Shown piece after piece: positions 35,331-46,590 of a DNA stretch of 64,000 nt. The notes under the pieces are model-generated. The model ran no database searches and was not told the origin of the DNA. It saw only the letters and a program-made list of their open reading frames with translations. Made by a program: the position numbers and the translations under genes. The DNA lies in assembly GCF_019112545.1 (NCBI RefSeq), contig NW_025064888.1, positions 873,588 to 937,587 on the forward strand. Direction: 5' to 3'. The DNA is from Guyanagaster necrorhizus (lineage: Eukaryota; Basidiomycota; Agaricomycetes; Agaricales; Physalacriaceae). Each line of letters opens with the position of its first letter. The stretch's first letter is position 1.

Positions 35331-36942
35331 ATGCTCGCCGGTCTGATATTACTGGACGACGCTGCATTCTCGCCTGGCTTCAGTCCCAGTTTCGTTTGGG
35401 GACCTAGTCATGGCCAGTTGTGGTATCAGAATTATTCCAGTTGAGCCCCGTCCACCTACGAAAACACCTCAACGTATGGATCCTTCTCAGTTACATTCGA
35501 AGGTGCTTCCGTCCCTCTTGGCTAATCTTATGGAAGTAACTTGACTCTCTGACAGGTACATCGATCGCCTTTACCGGTAACACCCCTGGCCAGTCGGATA
35601 AGCAGGATTCTTCTGTGTACATCGACGGAGCAGATACGTATGTCGCTTCTTACCCGTCGCCGGGAACATACATGCAGTGGTATATGTTGCCGACGCTGGA
35701 CGACGGCAATCATACTATCACTCTTACAGAGATGGAGCAGATAGACGTGGACTATGCGATCAGCGGTCCTAGGTAAAAACATCCTGGTAGACCATACCAA
35801 TGAAGGCATCGTCTGGACTGGAGACTGGCAAACAAATACGGGTACCCTGATTCATACCACGAGGACGTACATCGAGAATCGCCCGCTTGGGAACTCTACG
35901 AAGGACAGTAGCACTGTCGGGGACTCTTTTTCTTTCCAGTTCAGAGGTCAGCTCTCATCGCGTTCAATTGAGGTGACTAGCTTACCATTGTCGGCAGGGA
36001 CGAACGTGTCTGTGTCCGGCGCCCAGAGGCTTTCTATAAACGGAAGCATCTCTGCTGATTTCCGCGTAGATGGAGGGAAGGCCACTACCTTCACTACAAC
36101 CAGTACGAGTTCTGGTAATGACGTAGCCAACGCGATGTTCTTTTCGTCTTCGATCCTCGATTCTGGAACCCACACGCTTATCGTGAATATCACAGCGGTC
36201 ACTGGTGACCAGTCATTCATGCTAGATTACATCACCTATTCCGACCAGGCGTCCAGAGGCAGTAGCTCGTCGTCGTCTTCAAGTAGTAGCGGCTCCTCGG
36301 GCACGGATTCATCCTCTTCATCCGGCTCCAGCTCACCTGCAAAAATGACCGCCTTCGGAGGCATTGTTGGAGGCGTGATGGGCGGTGTTGTTGCTTTATC
36401 CCTGATAATAGGCACCCTGTTTTGGAGGCGACGAAGAAAACGAACTTATCATCTAATTCGATAAACTTGTCTGAGCCGGATATCGGTTCGTTTGACCCCT
36501 CGCTACTACTCTTCTTTCAACGCTTACTCTCTTTCAAGACGCCCCAGACGAATTCGTTCTTCGCCAGGCCGAATTGTCTACTCCTACGCCCCCCATACGC
36601 GAAAAGAATTTGATTTGGCTGCAAACAGGAGGCACGTCGATTGTGGGATCTATGCCGACTATCGGCTCCCCACAGGTCTTCGAGCCACTCTCATCGACTC
36701 CTCCCTCCCGTGCCGCCTCCGAGAACCAAGCGGAAATCAGACGCCGACTGGAAGAGATCAACCGTTTGATGGCGCAGATGGAGCAACCCTCGAACGGAAC
36801 AGCACAGATACAGGCGCTGCAGAAACGAATTGAGATGTTGACTAAGGAGAACACACGGCTGATGGGGCCCCGCCTTCAACGTACCAAGATTGAAGAAGTC
36901 GTTGTCAAATTCCACCATTTCTTTTGCGTCACATTCCTTTAG
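35331..36942 (+). pseudogene. Serine-rich single-TM protein, damaged
   Basis: The extracellular part reads DDAAFSPGFSPSFVWG, then STYENTSTYGSFSVTFEG and, after an intron (about 35,506-35,556), TSIAFTGNTPGQ, NHTITLTEM and VDYAI. A second beta-rich repeat continues at 35,775-36,240. A Ser-rich stalk and a TM segment (GGIVGGVMGGVVALSLIIG, about 36,360-36,420) follow, with a WRRRRKR stop-transfer. A cytosolic coiled coil (ENQAEIRRRLEEINRLMAQM) ends near 36,942. The fold plan is common in agaric cell-surface proteins. Three breaks are seen: an in-frame TGA at 35442-35444, a one-base shift near 35,770, and loss of frame after the TM (TAA at 36,462). These could be decay, assembly errors or unrecognised introns. 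Confidence 0.55.
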
Positions 36943-37710
36943 CCTCACGTTCTTTATCACCTTACATTGATGTATTTATGCCGAGGAGAACAGGTCATCC
37001 ATCCATTCATTGGACAACGATGCTATGCCCGGTCGTTATTTCGACCACAAAACAAACACACTTTTGCTGGGTCTCGACACTAAAGTTGCAATACCAGACA
37101 AATGATTTTTTTTTTGGATCCACGTGCTTTTTGAAGAAGTCCTCGATGAATAGGCTTCAATGGTTGACAGGTGTAGTTGAACTTCTGCGCAGTAAAACAC
37201 GTATCAAAGAATCCTCAAGCGCTCGGTGAGTTTGTCGGCACTTGTTTGAGTTACGATAATTACGTGCGCGAAAACATTCCAACGAGGGTACGCTGTTTCT
37301 GAACACAAGCCTGAGCGAGTGTTCCTCCAGGTTACACTTACGAGCCGTGTTCGGGTTGACTGCCAGGCACAGAGATTCGTGACATCCACGTTGGTGATTG
37401 TGGTGATTGGAGCTGAAACGTTGATTGTTGGGTTTATGTTATGTGAAAGAGAGAGAAAGTTTTTTGTTGAGTATCAGAATCGCACATAAATATCAGCTTC
37501 AAAGAGACAGCAAAAAGAGCGCATAAATTTTCAAGGCTGGAATGATGCTTTAGTTCCAAAAACAGAAATTTGCACGGGACCGTGGTTCGGACGCGTTCGA
37601 GATCTTCCTTTCAGTCTTCTATTACCGGCCTCATGTTTTCCACATTCAATCATTAGGTATATCTATCTACCCAGTGTCGGCTTGTTTCTCATCTTTTCCC
37701 TTTAGCAGCG
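36943..37710. other. Intergenic sequence, no gene seen
   Basis: Several short frames on both strands at 37,100-37,440 show scattered cysteines but no consistent domain or splicing. A TATCTATCTA stretch lies just before the next gene. Confidence 0.45.
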
Positions 37711-39290
37711 ATGGGCCAGTCATCGTCGAGGCAGAGAGGATTCTACCCACCACCACCACCTTTTGCACCTACATACGGCTATGGATATGCGCCTGGCTCT
37801 GGCTCTGCATACGCCCCTGCTCCTGTATACGGCCCTGCCCCGGTATATGGCCATGTCCTACCCCAGCCAACGATAGTTGTACCACGTTCTGCTGATGCCA
37901 GGAGGTCACGGAGGCGGCACCAGTCATCTCGCAAGAGAAGGTATGATGAGTATAGAGACCGTGGTGCGTCCACTTTGTGATATTTATTCAATTTTATCTG
38001 ATGTGCTGCCAGTTCCTGATCCAGTGATTCGTGCGTCGTCTCCGCGTACTCTAATAGTGGGGTTGACATGTCATTCCAGCTTCCAGGGCAGGTTCTGAGA
38101 TTCACGGTCAGTTTATTTGCGATAACAAGGAAATAAAACCATAGATAATTCCACCCAGTACACAACGAACGGGCCCAACCTGGACCAAGTATTCTGAGGC
38201 GCTCGACTGGTATTCATACACCTTATCCGAGTGGCCCTGCACTACCCCAGGACGAATTAGGTGGATCAGGACATGACCACCCGCTAGCTGATCTTATCGC
38301 ACCCATGTCTCCAGCACCACCAGCCGCATACGGCCCTCCTCCACGCCCCGGCCCTCCTCCACTGCAACATCACAACCCGCTACCAGAACCACCTCGCGAC
38401 CTCTACGCCTCATCGCCCTACAACGCCATCCTTGACCTTCCCCAAACGACGGCCCTCCTAACTGCCAGCTTCTCACAGGACCTCCCTCCAAAATCAAAAG
38501 GCATATTCGGCAAAAGCAAAGGTCTTCTACGATCGCTATCGTCCAAGAAGAAGGAGGAACCGCGGATACATTTTGTCCCAGTCAACGTGGGGGCTAACGG
38601 TTATCGCCCCGATGCCGGGCCTCCAGTGCTGAATCGTTCCATGGCACCATCGTCGTCTGGCTCGACATCAGCAGGCCCGCCACCCGTTGCCATGAGTGCG
38701 GCCTCCGCTGCTCCTCCAATCGTGCAAATGCCTGTACCGGAACCCGCCGAACCTCCACCCCCAGAACCCCGTCCCGAAATCCCGTCTTCTGTCATACGAA
38801 TCACTTTCGACAACGAATATCGCGACTTTTGCAATCACTCTTTCCATCGCGTCATGTACAACAACCAGACGTACGACACCGCTATGCATCTCTTCGAAGC
38901 CATGAAGTTCCTCCCCGACAACCCCCAGATTGCAGACAACATCCGACTGTGCAAGAACATTGGGGATGTCTTTCCCTTGTCAGCCAGTTTTGCGCAGTAT
39001 CAACGATCAGATTGGGGTGAGGTGCATAAAACTATCGCACGTGGATTCTCGTATCGTCAGACCATCTCAGCTAATCAGTTCCATAGCTGGAAGAAGTGCT
39101 CTACCACAAGTACGGACAAAATCCTGACGTCCGGAACCTCCTCCTGAGTACTGGTTCTGCGGAATTGGTATATGCTGATCCGAACGACTCTTACTGGAGC
39201 GAAGGGCCTGATGGCCAGGGTCAGAATCACCTAGGCAGAGCTCTCATGCGGGTCCGAGAGCGACTGAAAGCGATGGGATATAAGAAATGA
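37711..39290 (+). CDS. NADAR-domain protein with myristoylation-type N terminus
   Basis: Four exons, 37711-37963, 38080-38106 (27 nt), 38159-39021 and 39087-39290, all in phase, giving 448 residues. It starts MGQSSSRQ, an N-myristoylation type sequence (Gly2, Ser6). A Pro/Tyr/Gly-rich stretch (PPPPPFAPTYGYGYAPG), a basic patch (RRSRRRHQSSRKRR) and another long Pro-rich part follow. The last third is a NADAR domain: FCNHSFHRVMYNNQTYDTAM, HLFEAMKFLPDNPQIA, SDWGE, LLLSTGSAELVYADP, and ending with SYWSEGPDGQGQNHLGRALM. NADAR proteins act on ADP-ribose-type N-glycosidic bonds; some bacterial members remove ADP-ribose from guanine in DNA. A membrane-tethered fungal form is inferred, not shown. Confidence 0.82.
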
Positions 39291-39684
39291 GGTTCACTAT
39301 TTTCTTTCATCTGTTATGCGTCACTCTCCTGTGTTTTCTGTTGTGCTTTGACGAGGTAAGATCTCCCCTTGCTTCATTTATTTCATGTACGTGCTGCTTA
39401 CTCTTTCTCAAACCATTCAACTGAGAAACACGATTGTAGGACTTGCAAATGATTGTGCATGTTTTTACGATAAGAGTGCTTATGGAGATCTTATACCACC
39501 TGCTTAGTGTCGCAATCAATGATAACCTCATCACTATGAGGCTCGTCGGGCCTGATTTCCAAGTTGTCACCTCTCCTCACCAGTTAGATGGCTACTCTGT
39601 ATCGACAGTAGCAGTGGCATCTGCCACTCAAGAATTTTGCCTTCAATTAGGCTCTCAAAACAGTCATAAACAGACGGTCGCACA
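39291..39684. other. Convergent 3' intergenic region
   Basis: It lies between the stop codons of the NADAR gene (plus) and the La-related gene (minus). It holds only overlapping short frames. Confidence 0.5.
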
Positions 39685-41285
39685 TCACTTCTTCCGCCTA
39701 ATTCTCTTGTTTCCACCACTATCTTTCCGCATTGTGTCTGACTCCAGCAAGCGCAGTGCCTTGTCAACAGCCTCGCGTCGGACCTTGGCCGGTACCTTCT
39801 CCCAGTAAATCTCTTCTCTTCGCCCTCCTACAGTCTCCATAGTAATTGCCTTAGCCTCGACATCTCTACCTTCGCTATCAAGCCCGTTTGTTTGTGCCAT
39901 CTTAGCTTGAGTAAAATAGTCCGTGAGGGCGCGTACATGCTCCGACGTCGCCACACGCAAATAACACTAGAAATTTGATATCAATCAGAGTTTCGAGTCC
40001 CGAAGGCCTTTTACTCACGGAATCCATTCCCTTGGTGAAATCGACATAATCGATGCCATCGGGAAGGGTTGTGAATGCTTTGGAAAACAGCGCTCGTAAA
40101 GTCGTCTTGTTAGTCTCGCAATGGAGATTTCGAACGAACACCAGGCAGTTTGGTGGGAATAGCGATGAAGATGACAGTGTCGACTCGACTGTTTGAGGGG
40201 GAATCGACGATATCGCAGGTGAAGGCGATCGTCTTCGCTTGATCACGGTTATCTCATCCTCGTAAGCCACTATCTCCTTTACCAGCCGTGCACGATACGC
40301 AAGGTATTCATCCTTCATTTCGTCCCATCGTCTTTTGGAAAGCGTTCGGAACCCGAATTTGACAGCTTCTTGGATTTCTGGGATAGGCGGCTTGACATCG
40401 ACGGCGGAGGTCCATGGCCACTCGCGTAGGAGTCGCTGCACGTCTTCGACGTCGAGGAGTGTGACGAGAGCGAAGCCTTTGCACTTTGGGATGTCTCTTG
40501 GTTTGTCGAGATGATGTGGCGGGAAAGAGATAGCTTGTATACGATTAGAGGTCGGTACTGTATCAGTATTTTTCGCAAGCAGCGCTTGGATGAGATGAAA
40601 GACCCCAGAGAGCGATGCATATTGAACTGGGGTATTTTCCTGAGGTACTAAAGTCATTAAGGGTGTCAGAAGCAAGAAACAGCGCACGTACAATGTATAG
40701 CATCCGTTCATTCCAATCCTCCCTTGTAAACTTGTTCCGCGATAGAGACGCCACTGAATCCCTTCTCCGCACCTCGAACATTCCTTTGTTTTTGTACGAT
40801 CCTTGCACTGACCACGACGGCCCAGACAAGACCATCCGGACCTCCAGGATGTCAGTAGCCTCAGACCGCAGAGCTTTGGCGACAGCTGTCTCTGATTCGG
40901 AAATGAGGATACCATGAAGAGCGTGCTTCAGAACATGAAGTAACGAGACGACTGCAATAAGTCTGTCGTTAATACGTTGGATATCATAGACGAAGGAAAA
41001 CTCACACCCATCTTCGCCTCCATCAATTTTACGCCGAAGGTCTGGATCAGAAAATAGTGCAAAGTCGGAGAGCGCTAAGGAAATAAGGGACGCATACTCT
41101 TGGTCAGAAAAACCAGGCTTGACTACAGGTCTATCGATATCTAGTTTTTCGTGTTCTTTGCCTTTAACTACTGATGGTGGAACCCGGGAAGAAGAGGCGG
41201 AGGATATGTCCATATCTCTGCCCTTTGTTGACTGTATTTTCTTGGATTTTGTCGCGACATTGCGTGGTATGAAAGGAAGTGACAT
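39685..41285 (-). CDS. La-related protein, LARP7/Pof8-like
   Basis: Four exons on the minus strand: 41006-41285, 40692-40951, 40019-40639, 39685-39966. They join in frame to 480 residues. A La-motif-like region (FSDQEYASLISLALSDF, DLRRKIDGGEDGFVSLLHVL, ETAVAKALR, EVRMV) is followed by a first RRM (ERMLYIENTPVQY, CKGFALVTLLDVED) and a C-terminal xRRM-like domain (LVFVRNLHCETNKTTLRALF, DYVDFTKGMDSCYLRVATS, EEIYWEKVP). The last intron falls inside the xRRM at DS|CYLR. La motif plus RRM plus C-terminal xRRM is the plan of LARP7 and fission yeast Pof8, which hold the 3' end of 7SK or telomerase RNA. Family assignment rests on layout and motif memory. Splicing of 40952-41005 is chosen because it restores the DGFVSLL core of the La motif; the unspliced frame is also open. 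Confidence 0.65.
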
Positions 41286-41630
41286 CTTGCACAGCCACAG
41301 CACTCGAAACTAGTCAAGAAAAAAATACAGTAGTTTCTTACGGTCAGTACTAGCGAAAACCGATATTTTTACTGCTTCTTGCAAACCAATTTATGTCTTT
41401 TCCAGTCCGACTTTTGACAGAGCGCAGAACAATAGCTGACCGCTCTACACCAGGCACACCGCTTGAGACCCTCCGTTTTGCCACAATCTTGGGCCGCACA
41501 ACTTATTCGACTCCGACCCGTGGATTCTAGGAAAGAAAGAGCAAAGAACGGGGAAATCTCTGCCTCTGTAACGTGGCTGCAAAACCTCTCGTCAAGTCCG
41601 GCATCCTTGAAAAAAGAACTAGCGCCATGG
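41286..41630. promoter_or_regulatory. Promoter-side gap between the La-related gene and a Gypsy insertion
   Basis: This is the 345 bp left between the start codon at 41285 and the 5' LTR at 41631. CpG is normal. The target duplication CATGG is at 41626-41630. Confidence 0.5.
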
Positions 41631-41846
41631 TGTTACGAGTCGTTCCACGGCCCGATACTTTTACCTGACGTTTTTCCCTCTTTCCCCCGTCTCCCCGGTT
41701 TAGCCCATATTTGTTATTCCCACCATATATATATATAAGCCAGTACATGTATTATAGCTAGAGGTTTTCACAGTCAACCAAGCCTATATGCCTGTCAGTG
41801 ACTGCATGAGCCTTTCATGAGAGAAGTGACTTTCACCACCCTCTCA
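41631..41846 (+). repeat. 5' LTR of the outer Gypsy element
   Basis: 216 bp, TGTTACGAGTCG...CACCCTCTCA. It keeps 7 CpG sites in its first 75 bp and has an ATATATATATAAG promoter box near 41,725. It pairs with 61481-61690. Confidence 0.88.
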
Positions 41847-42032
41847 TTTTTGACAGCTCCATTGGCTTAATCTTTGCTTTTATCTTTTTCTCTCTCTCAT
41901 CTGTGCTTTTCTCTCTAAACTCTCTATATCTCTCTTCATCGATATCTGGACCCCCTACAGCTTGATCACCCAAGGACATTCTGACTTCGACACCAATATC
42001 TAATTTTTCTCTTTACTTCTTGGTTCCTTAGG

Positions 42033-44513
42033 ATGTCATGTTACCCTTTGCACAGCCATTGCAACAACACTGTTGTGCCAGCTACACCAGGGATGGACAA
42101 TCCTTTATCTCAGTTATCAGGTGAGTTGTCACCAACAGACTTTGATACTAAAAATGTGGCAGATTCTAGCACTGCAAGTGCTCAGGATGCTACCCCTGTT
42201 CTGGCTGTGAGCCATGTTCCAGCATCTGGTGCTACAGCACTGAGAAACCTTCCTCTTGCCTGTGCACAAGCAGAGGAAGAGGATTCAAATCACTCAGAGA
42301 AATCAGAGGATGTCAGTTTCAAGGGAAATCCAACCATGGAAGTTTCAGATAATGATTCATCCTGTAGTGATGTAGATAATGGAAATGATTATGAATCATC
42401 TACATCTTCTACCTTTGAGAAAGCATCCCATAGTACAGATGCAGAAGAATCCAATAGAATGGCAAGACCTGCAAGGCTTCACTGTACTTAGAGTCTTGAT
42501 GACCTGGGGAAATGTGAAGTTCATTTTGGAGGACTACACAAAGGAAGGAAGCACATGAAGGAACAGCTTTCTATCATTGATGCAGCTGAATGAAATTTGA
42601 CAACTGCACAGCAAGAAATGCTTGCCAAACATCAGAACAAGCTGATGGAAGACAAGGGCTGAGAGCAACCTACTGCATCTCAGACTCTGATGGCTACACC
42701 TGGACCTAACTCTTACATAGCTAAAGGAAAATTTGTCAACCACAATCAGGAGATTGATAACACTGAATTAGATGTTGAGGCACAACATGAGGCTCTTGAA
42801 ACATGGAATCAGGCTTGAGACATCAATCAAGAAGTCCCTAAAGGTGATGTGTCCCATTCAGAGGCCCATCCAGAGGTTGAAGATGGTTTTATAACTGTCA
42901 GAAAGTCTTCTAAGCATAATAAACAGAAAGAAAGACCTCAGGGATCAAAACCAAAGACAAAGGTTTACAAAACAGGCTGCTATGATGCTCTTGAAGTAGA
43001 AGAAACATCAGATGAAGGTTCTGAGTCAGATTTGGAGGCAGAGCCTCAACCAAAAAAGGCACCCTCTAAGACAAGTGCAAAATCTTTGAAATAAAAGACT
43101 GTCAGATTATTGACCAATCATAGAATGAGGAACATCATATGAGAACACTTGAAAGCACCTTCAAATAGCTGACATGGGTCTACTCACTCTGTGGATCAGC
43201 TACCACCTGATAGCTTCTTGGCTGATGTGTTAGATGTTGGCAAATCAAAGAAGAAGCAGAAGATCTCATCTGAGCATAAGAAGAAACTCAATAAGAAAAA
43301 GCTTGAAAAACAGAAGCATCAGCATCATGCTAGTTCCTCTAGCTCTGAATCATCAGAGTCTACTCCCAGTAATGAGTCCAACTCAGATTCAGACTCTAAT
43401 TATTCAGGATCTTCTCTGTCAGACAATAGTTCCTTAAGCACTGGTTCAAGCTCATTGAGCTCAAGTAGCAGTGATGCAAGTGATGAGTCAGATGCATCAG
43501 ATAGCTCTGAGCTATCCAATCATAGATGTCAACACCATCATTGTCATACTAGAAGGCATGGTTCCCATTGGCATAAGCATAGAAGTTGAAAACATCATCA
43601 CAAAAGATTGATTCAACCAATACCTCCTACACCATATGATGGTACAGCTGATGGTGAAAAATTCCATTGCTTCACAATGGAATTGACTCAATTCTGCAAA
43701 GAAGGTCAGGTTCCAAAGGATGAACAGGTATTTCTGGCATCACATTACCTGAAGGAAAAGGCATTATCTTTCTTCATTCAGAAGGTTTTGAAAAACCATG
43801 CAGAATGGATATTGATAGACTTCTTGTGAGAAATCTTTAATTCATGCTTCCCTTTAAATTACTGAAGTCAGTAACAGGATAAAATAAAGAAGTGCTATCA
43901 GAATGATTGCACTATTTCAGAATACATTTATGAGCTGAAAACCTTGTATGGCCTTGTTGGTATGACTAGCAAGCATGAGCATATTATCAAGCTTTGGGAT
44001 AGATTCTATAAGGAGATGCAGCATGAACTCCATCAAGCAAAGCTCAATAAGGAGGTTTATAGCTGGCATCATATTGTTGAAGAGGCTGAACTCATTGAAA
44101 TCACTGACCTTGAATTTACACCTTGAAGTACCACAGAAAAGAAGCCATCACAGAGAGGTTCTGGAAACAGCAATAACCACAGAAATAGTGAGCATATATC
44201 TAAGAAATATAAGTCTGATAACAGTCATTCAAAAGGATGTTCTCATGAAAAGAATGGACCCTGCAAGAGAGGATCTAACTCATATAGTCAGTCATTGAGC
44301 TACAATCAATCCTTGTCATCTTCCAGAGGTAATAAGCCATTGAACAGAGAGTGCAATAGTGGAAGCAAGTCTATCACAAATTCTAGCTCTGAAAATAAAC
44401 TATTGGAAAGCAAGAAGGCAGAACTTGTCACTGCAAATAAGTGCTTTAGATGTGAAGAAGTGGGACATATGGCTAGAAATTGTCCTCACAATAACACAGT
44501 AAAAGTCAAGTAA
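42033..44513 (+). pseudogene. Outer element gag with acidic leader and zinc knuckle
   Basis: A Ser/Asp/Glu-rich leader (42033-42491) is followed by charged Lys and Ser runs (42849-43589, with SSSSDASDESDASDSSELS). A capsid part starts near 43,608 (PIPPTPYDGTADGEKFHCFT) and runs to 44,126. A zinc knuckle CFRCEEVGHMARNC lies at 44442-44483. Stops separate the pieces. The frame goes on past 44,513 towards the protease, which is now beyond the inner insertion. Confidence 0.75.
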
Positions 44514-44710
44514 CAAAATAGGGCCATCAGGCTTCTCAGCATATGGTATATATTACAACTTGACAGATGATCACCAGCTTCAAAATTTGGCAGAGACAAC
44601 TGAAACAGTTGATCACATTTCAATTGGAATGATGTTTATATCTACTGAACAAGACAGTCAGTCCCAGAATGATAATCTATTTGATGAAGACATTTCAAAC
44701 CTTGAACCTG

Positions 44711-45176
44711 TATTATGATTTTTCCATTCTTTTCCTCAATTAACCTCTATTTATGCTTAGTCAGAGCACTAAGATGAGTGCTTAGGACTGAGGGATGAAG
44801 GCTTAGTCATCACAAATGGCTGAGTCCATCATTGTTCTTTGATGCAACAGCATTGCCTGGTGATATACAAGCAACCTTTTATGTACAATAGCAATGCTCA
44901 AGGACAAAGAGCACAATAGACAGAAAAACACACAGTAAGTAGTAGTATTATTAGCAGACTGTGTACAGTATTTAAGACTGCTCACTCTCACTGGTAATCC
45001 TCAGCTTTGAGCTAAAGTTTATTCTATCTCATTTTACTTTCAAGCTATACACACAAAGTCTTGATGCACTGAGAATCAGCATTAGCACATATAAGTGGAC
45101 TCTATTGGAAGGCTCAAACATGAAGTCATGATAGTTTATCATGTGCTCATTGATCACATGCAGCTTGAGTCTAACA
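44711..45176 (+). repeat. 5' LTR of the inner Gypsy element
   Basis: It starts TATTATGATT (decayed TGTTATGATT) and ends CTAACA. A CAGTATTTAAGAC promoter box lies near 44,968. It is followed by ATTAGCTTAAAGC, the same just-inside motif as in the elements at 5197 and 63,447. Confidence 0.85.
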
Positions 45177-45429
45177 ATTAGCTTAAAGCTTCATCTTCTC
45201 TTTCTCAAGCCCAATTGTGCTGAGAAACCAAATGCTCTCTGCCACTACTGTCAACCTTAACCATGACTTCTTTGAATTGATAGCTTCCATTATTAGAATG
45301 CTACTAGGCCTTCTTGTGATCATTACTCTCTGTCATGGATGACAATCAGTAACTGCTTGGATAGTCAGGCACTATCAAGCATTTCAACAGATCTGCACTA
45401 TTCTCCAAAATGTAACCCCAGACTTATCT

Positions 45430-46590
45430 TTCTATGACATCTCCACCTCTGTCAGAATGTTCTTCCAGCTGCAAGGGTGACCTGTATCAGAAGCCAGGCA
45501 TAGCAACTCACATTCAGAGAGCCTTCAGAAAGAAGAAGGATCTTGATACCCTCCTTGATGACCTAGCAGAAACTGCAACCCTGTCCTCACAGGATTCCAG
45601 AACCCTTGGACAATGAACATCATCCAGGATCCCAAGGAGGTCCCTGATGACATCCCTCTGAATGCCTCTGCCACTAGCCATTCCATCTCCTCTAATGTCT
45701 CCAGGATTGGAAATCATGCTCAGGACTCTCTTGATGCCACTCAGATGGCTTCGAGACCTCAGACAACCTCCAGCCCCCCCCACCATTCCCTCTATGCTAC
45801 TCCCAAGTCAAGCCTATTCATTGGCAGGCTGGGGCTCGATGATCCCTATAAAAGGAGCATCTATCAGGATTTTGTGAATGTGGAGCTTGCCATTGCTATA
45901 GCAGAGGACTCCTATAATCATCTTCATGTCAGAAGTGAGCCAGAAGCAGCCATGGCAAGCACTAGAGAAAGGATTGCTCAGGACAGAATTATTCAATGAG
46001 TCTTTTCAGACTGAGACCTTTGAGTCCCCTTTGATTATGACAGCACAGTACAACAGCAGCAACAGAACTAAGCATGATGAATAGAAGATGAGCAAGCCTG
46101 AGAGGAGCTCACTGAGTATGCTTTCTCAGAAGCTCAGCAGGAGTATAAGGAGGCTGGATATGACCACCAGGCATGGCGACAGGAGCAAGCCAAAGAAGCT
46201 GCCCAACTGGGATCCACCTCCCCAGACTGGTATGGTCTTCACTTCAAAAGTTTGGGATCTCTCTTCAGGGAGCCTGCCTCAGAAACAGACTTATGAGCAG
46301 GATCAACCAGAAGTATTATTGACAGAAATGAAGCCATCTGAAGGGATCAGGCTGTCCAAGAGAGCTGCCACCCTTCTTCTCTCAAGTACCCTATCAGAAC
46401 TGACTCCCTCCTTTCTGATGCCAACTCCATCCTCAGAGCATATAGTGACATGCCCTCTCCATGTTCAGGCATGTAAAATTGTGAAAATTGCAAATACATG
46501 GACTGCATTCCAGTCCAGTAAGCATGTAACAGAAAATAGGACTAGAGCACACAGAAACCTAGTTATCATAATGCTAAAACTGAAGTAACA
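45430..46590 (+). pseudogene. 5' leader frames of the inner element
   Basis: Broken plus-strand frames (45434-45616, 45613-45999, 46088-46588) encode a charged protein with a Cys cluster near 46,478-46,505 (NCENCKYMDC in one frame). The start (IATHIQRAFRKKKDLDTLLD) recurs in the third Gypsy copy at 63,780-63,840, so it belongs to the family. The function is unknown. Confidence 0.5.

Noticed and set aside
37100..37440. Small cysteine-containing mitochondrial-type protein on the minus strand
   Set aside because: No frame gives a consistent twin Cx9C pattern, and the introns needed would be too short.
43191..43589. Possible serine-repeat protein gene
   Set aside because: It is the low-complexity leader of the outer Gypsy gag, between paired LTRs and in line with capsid and zinc knuckle.
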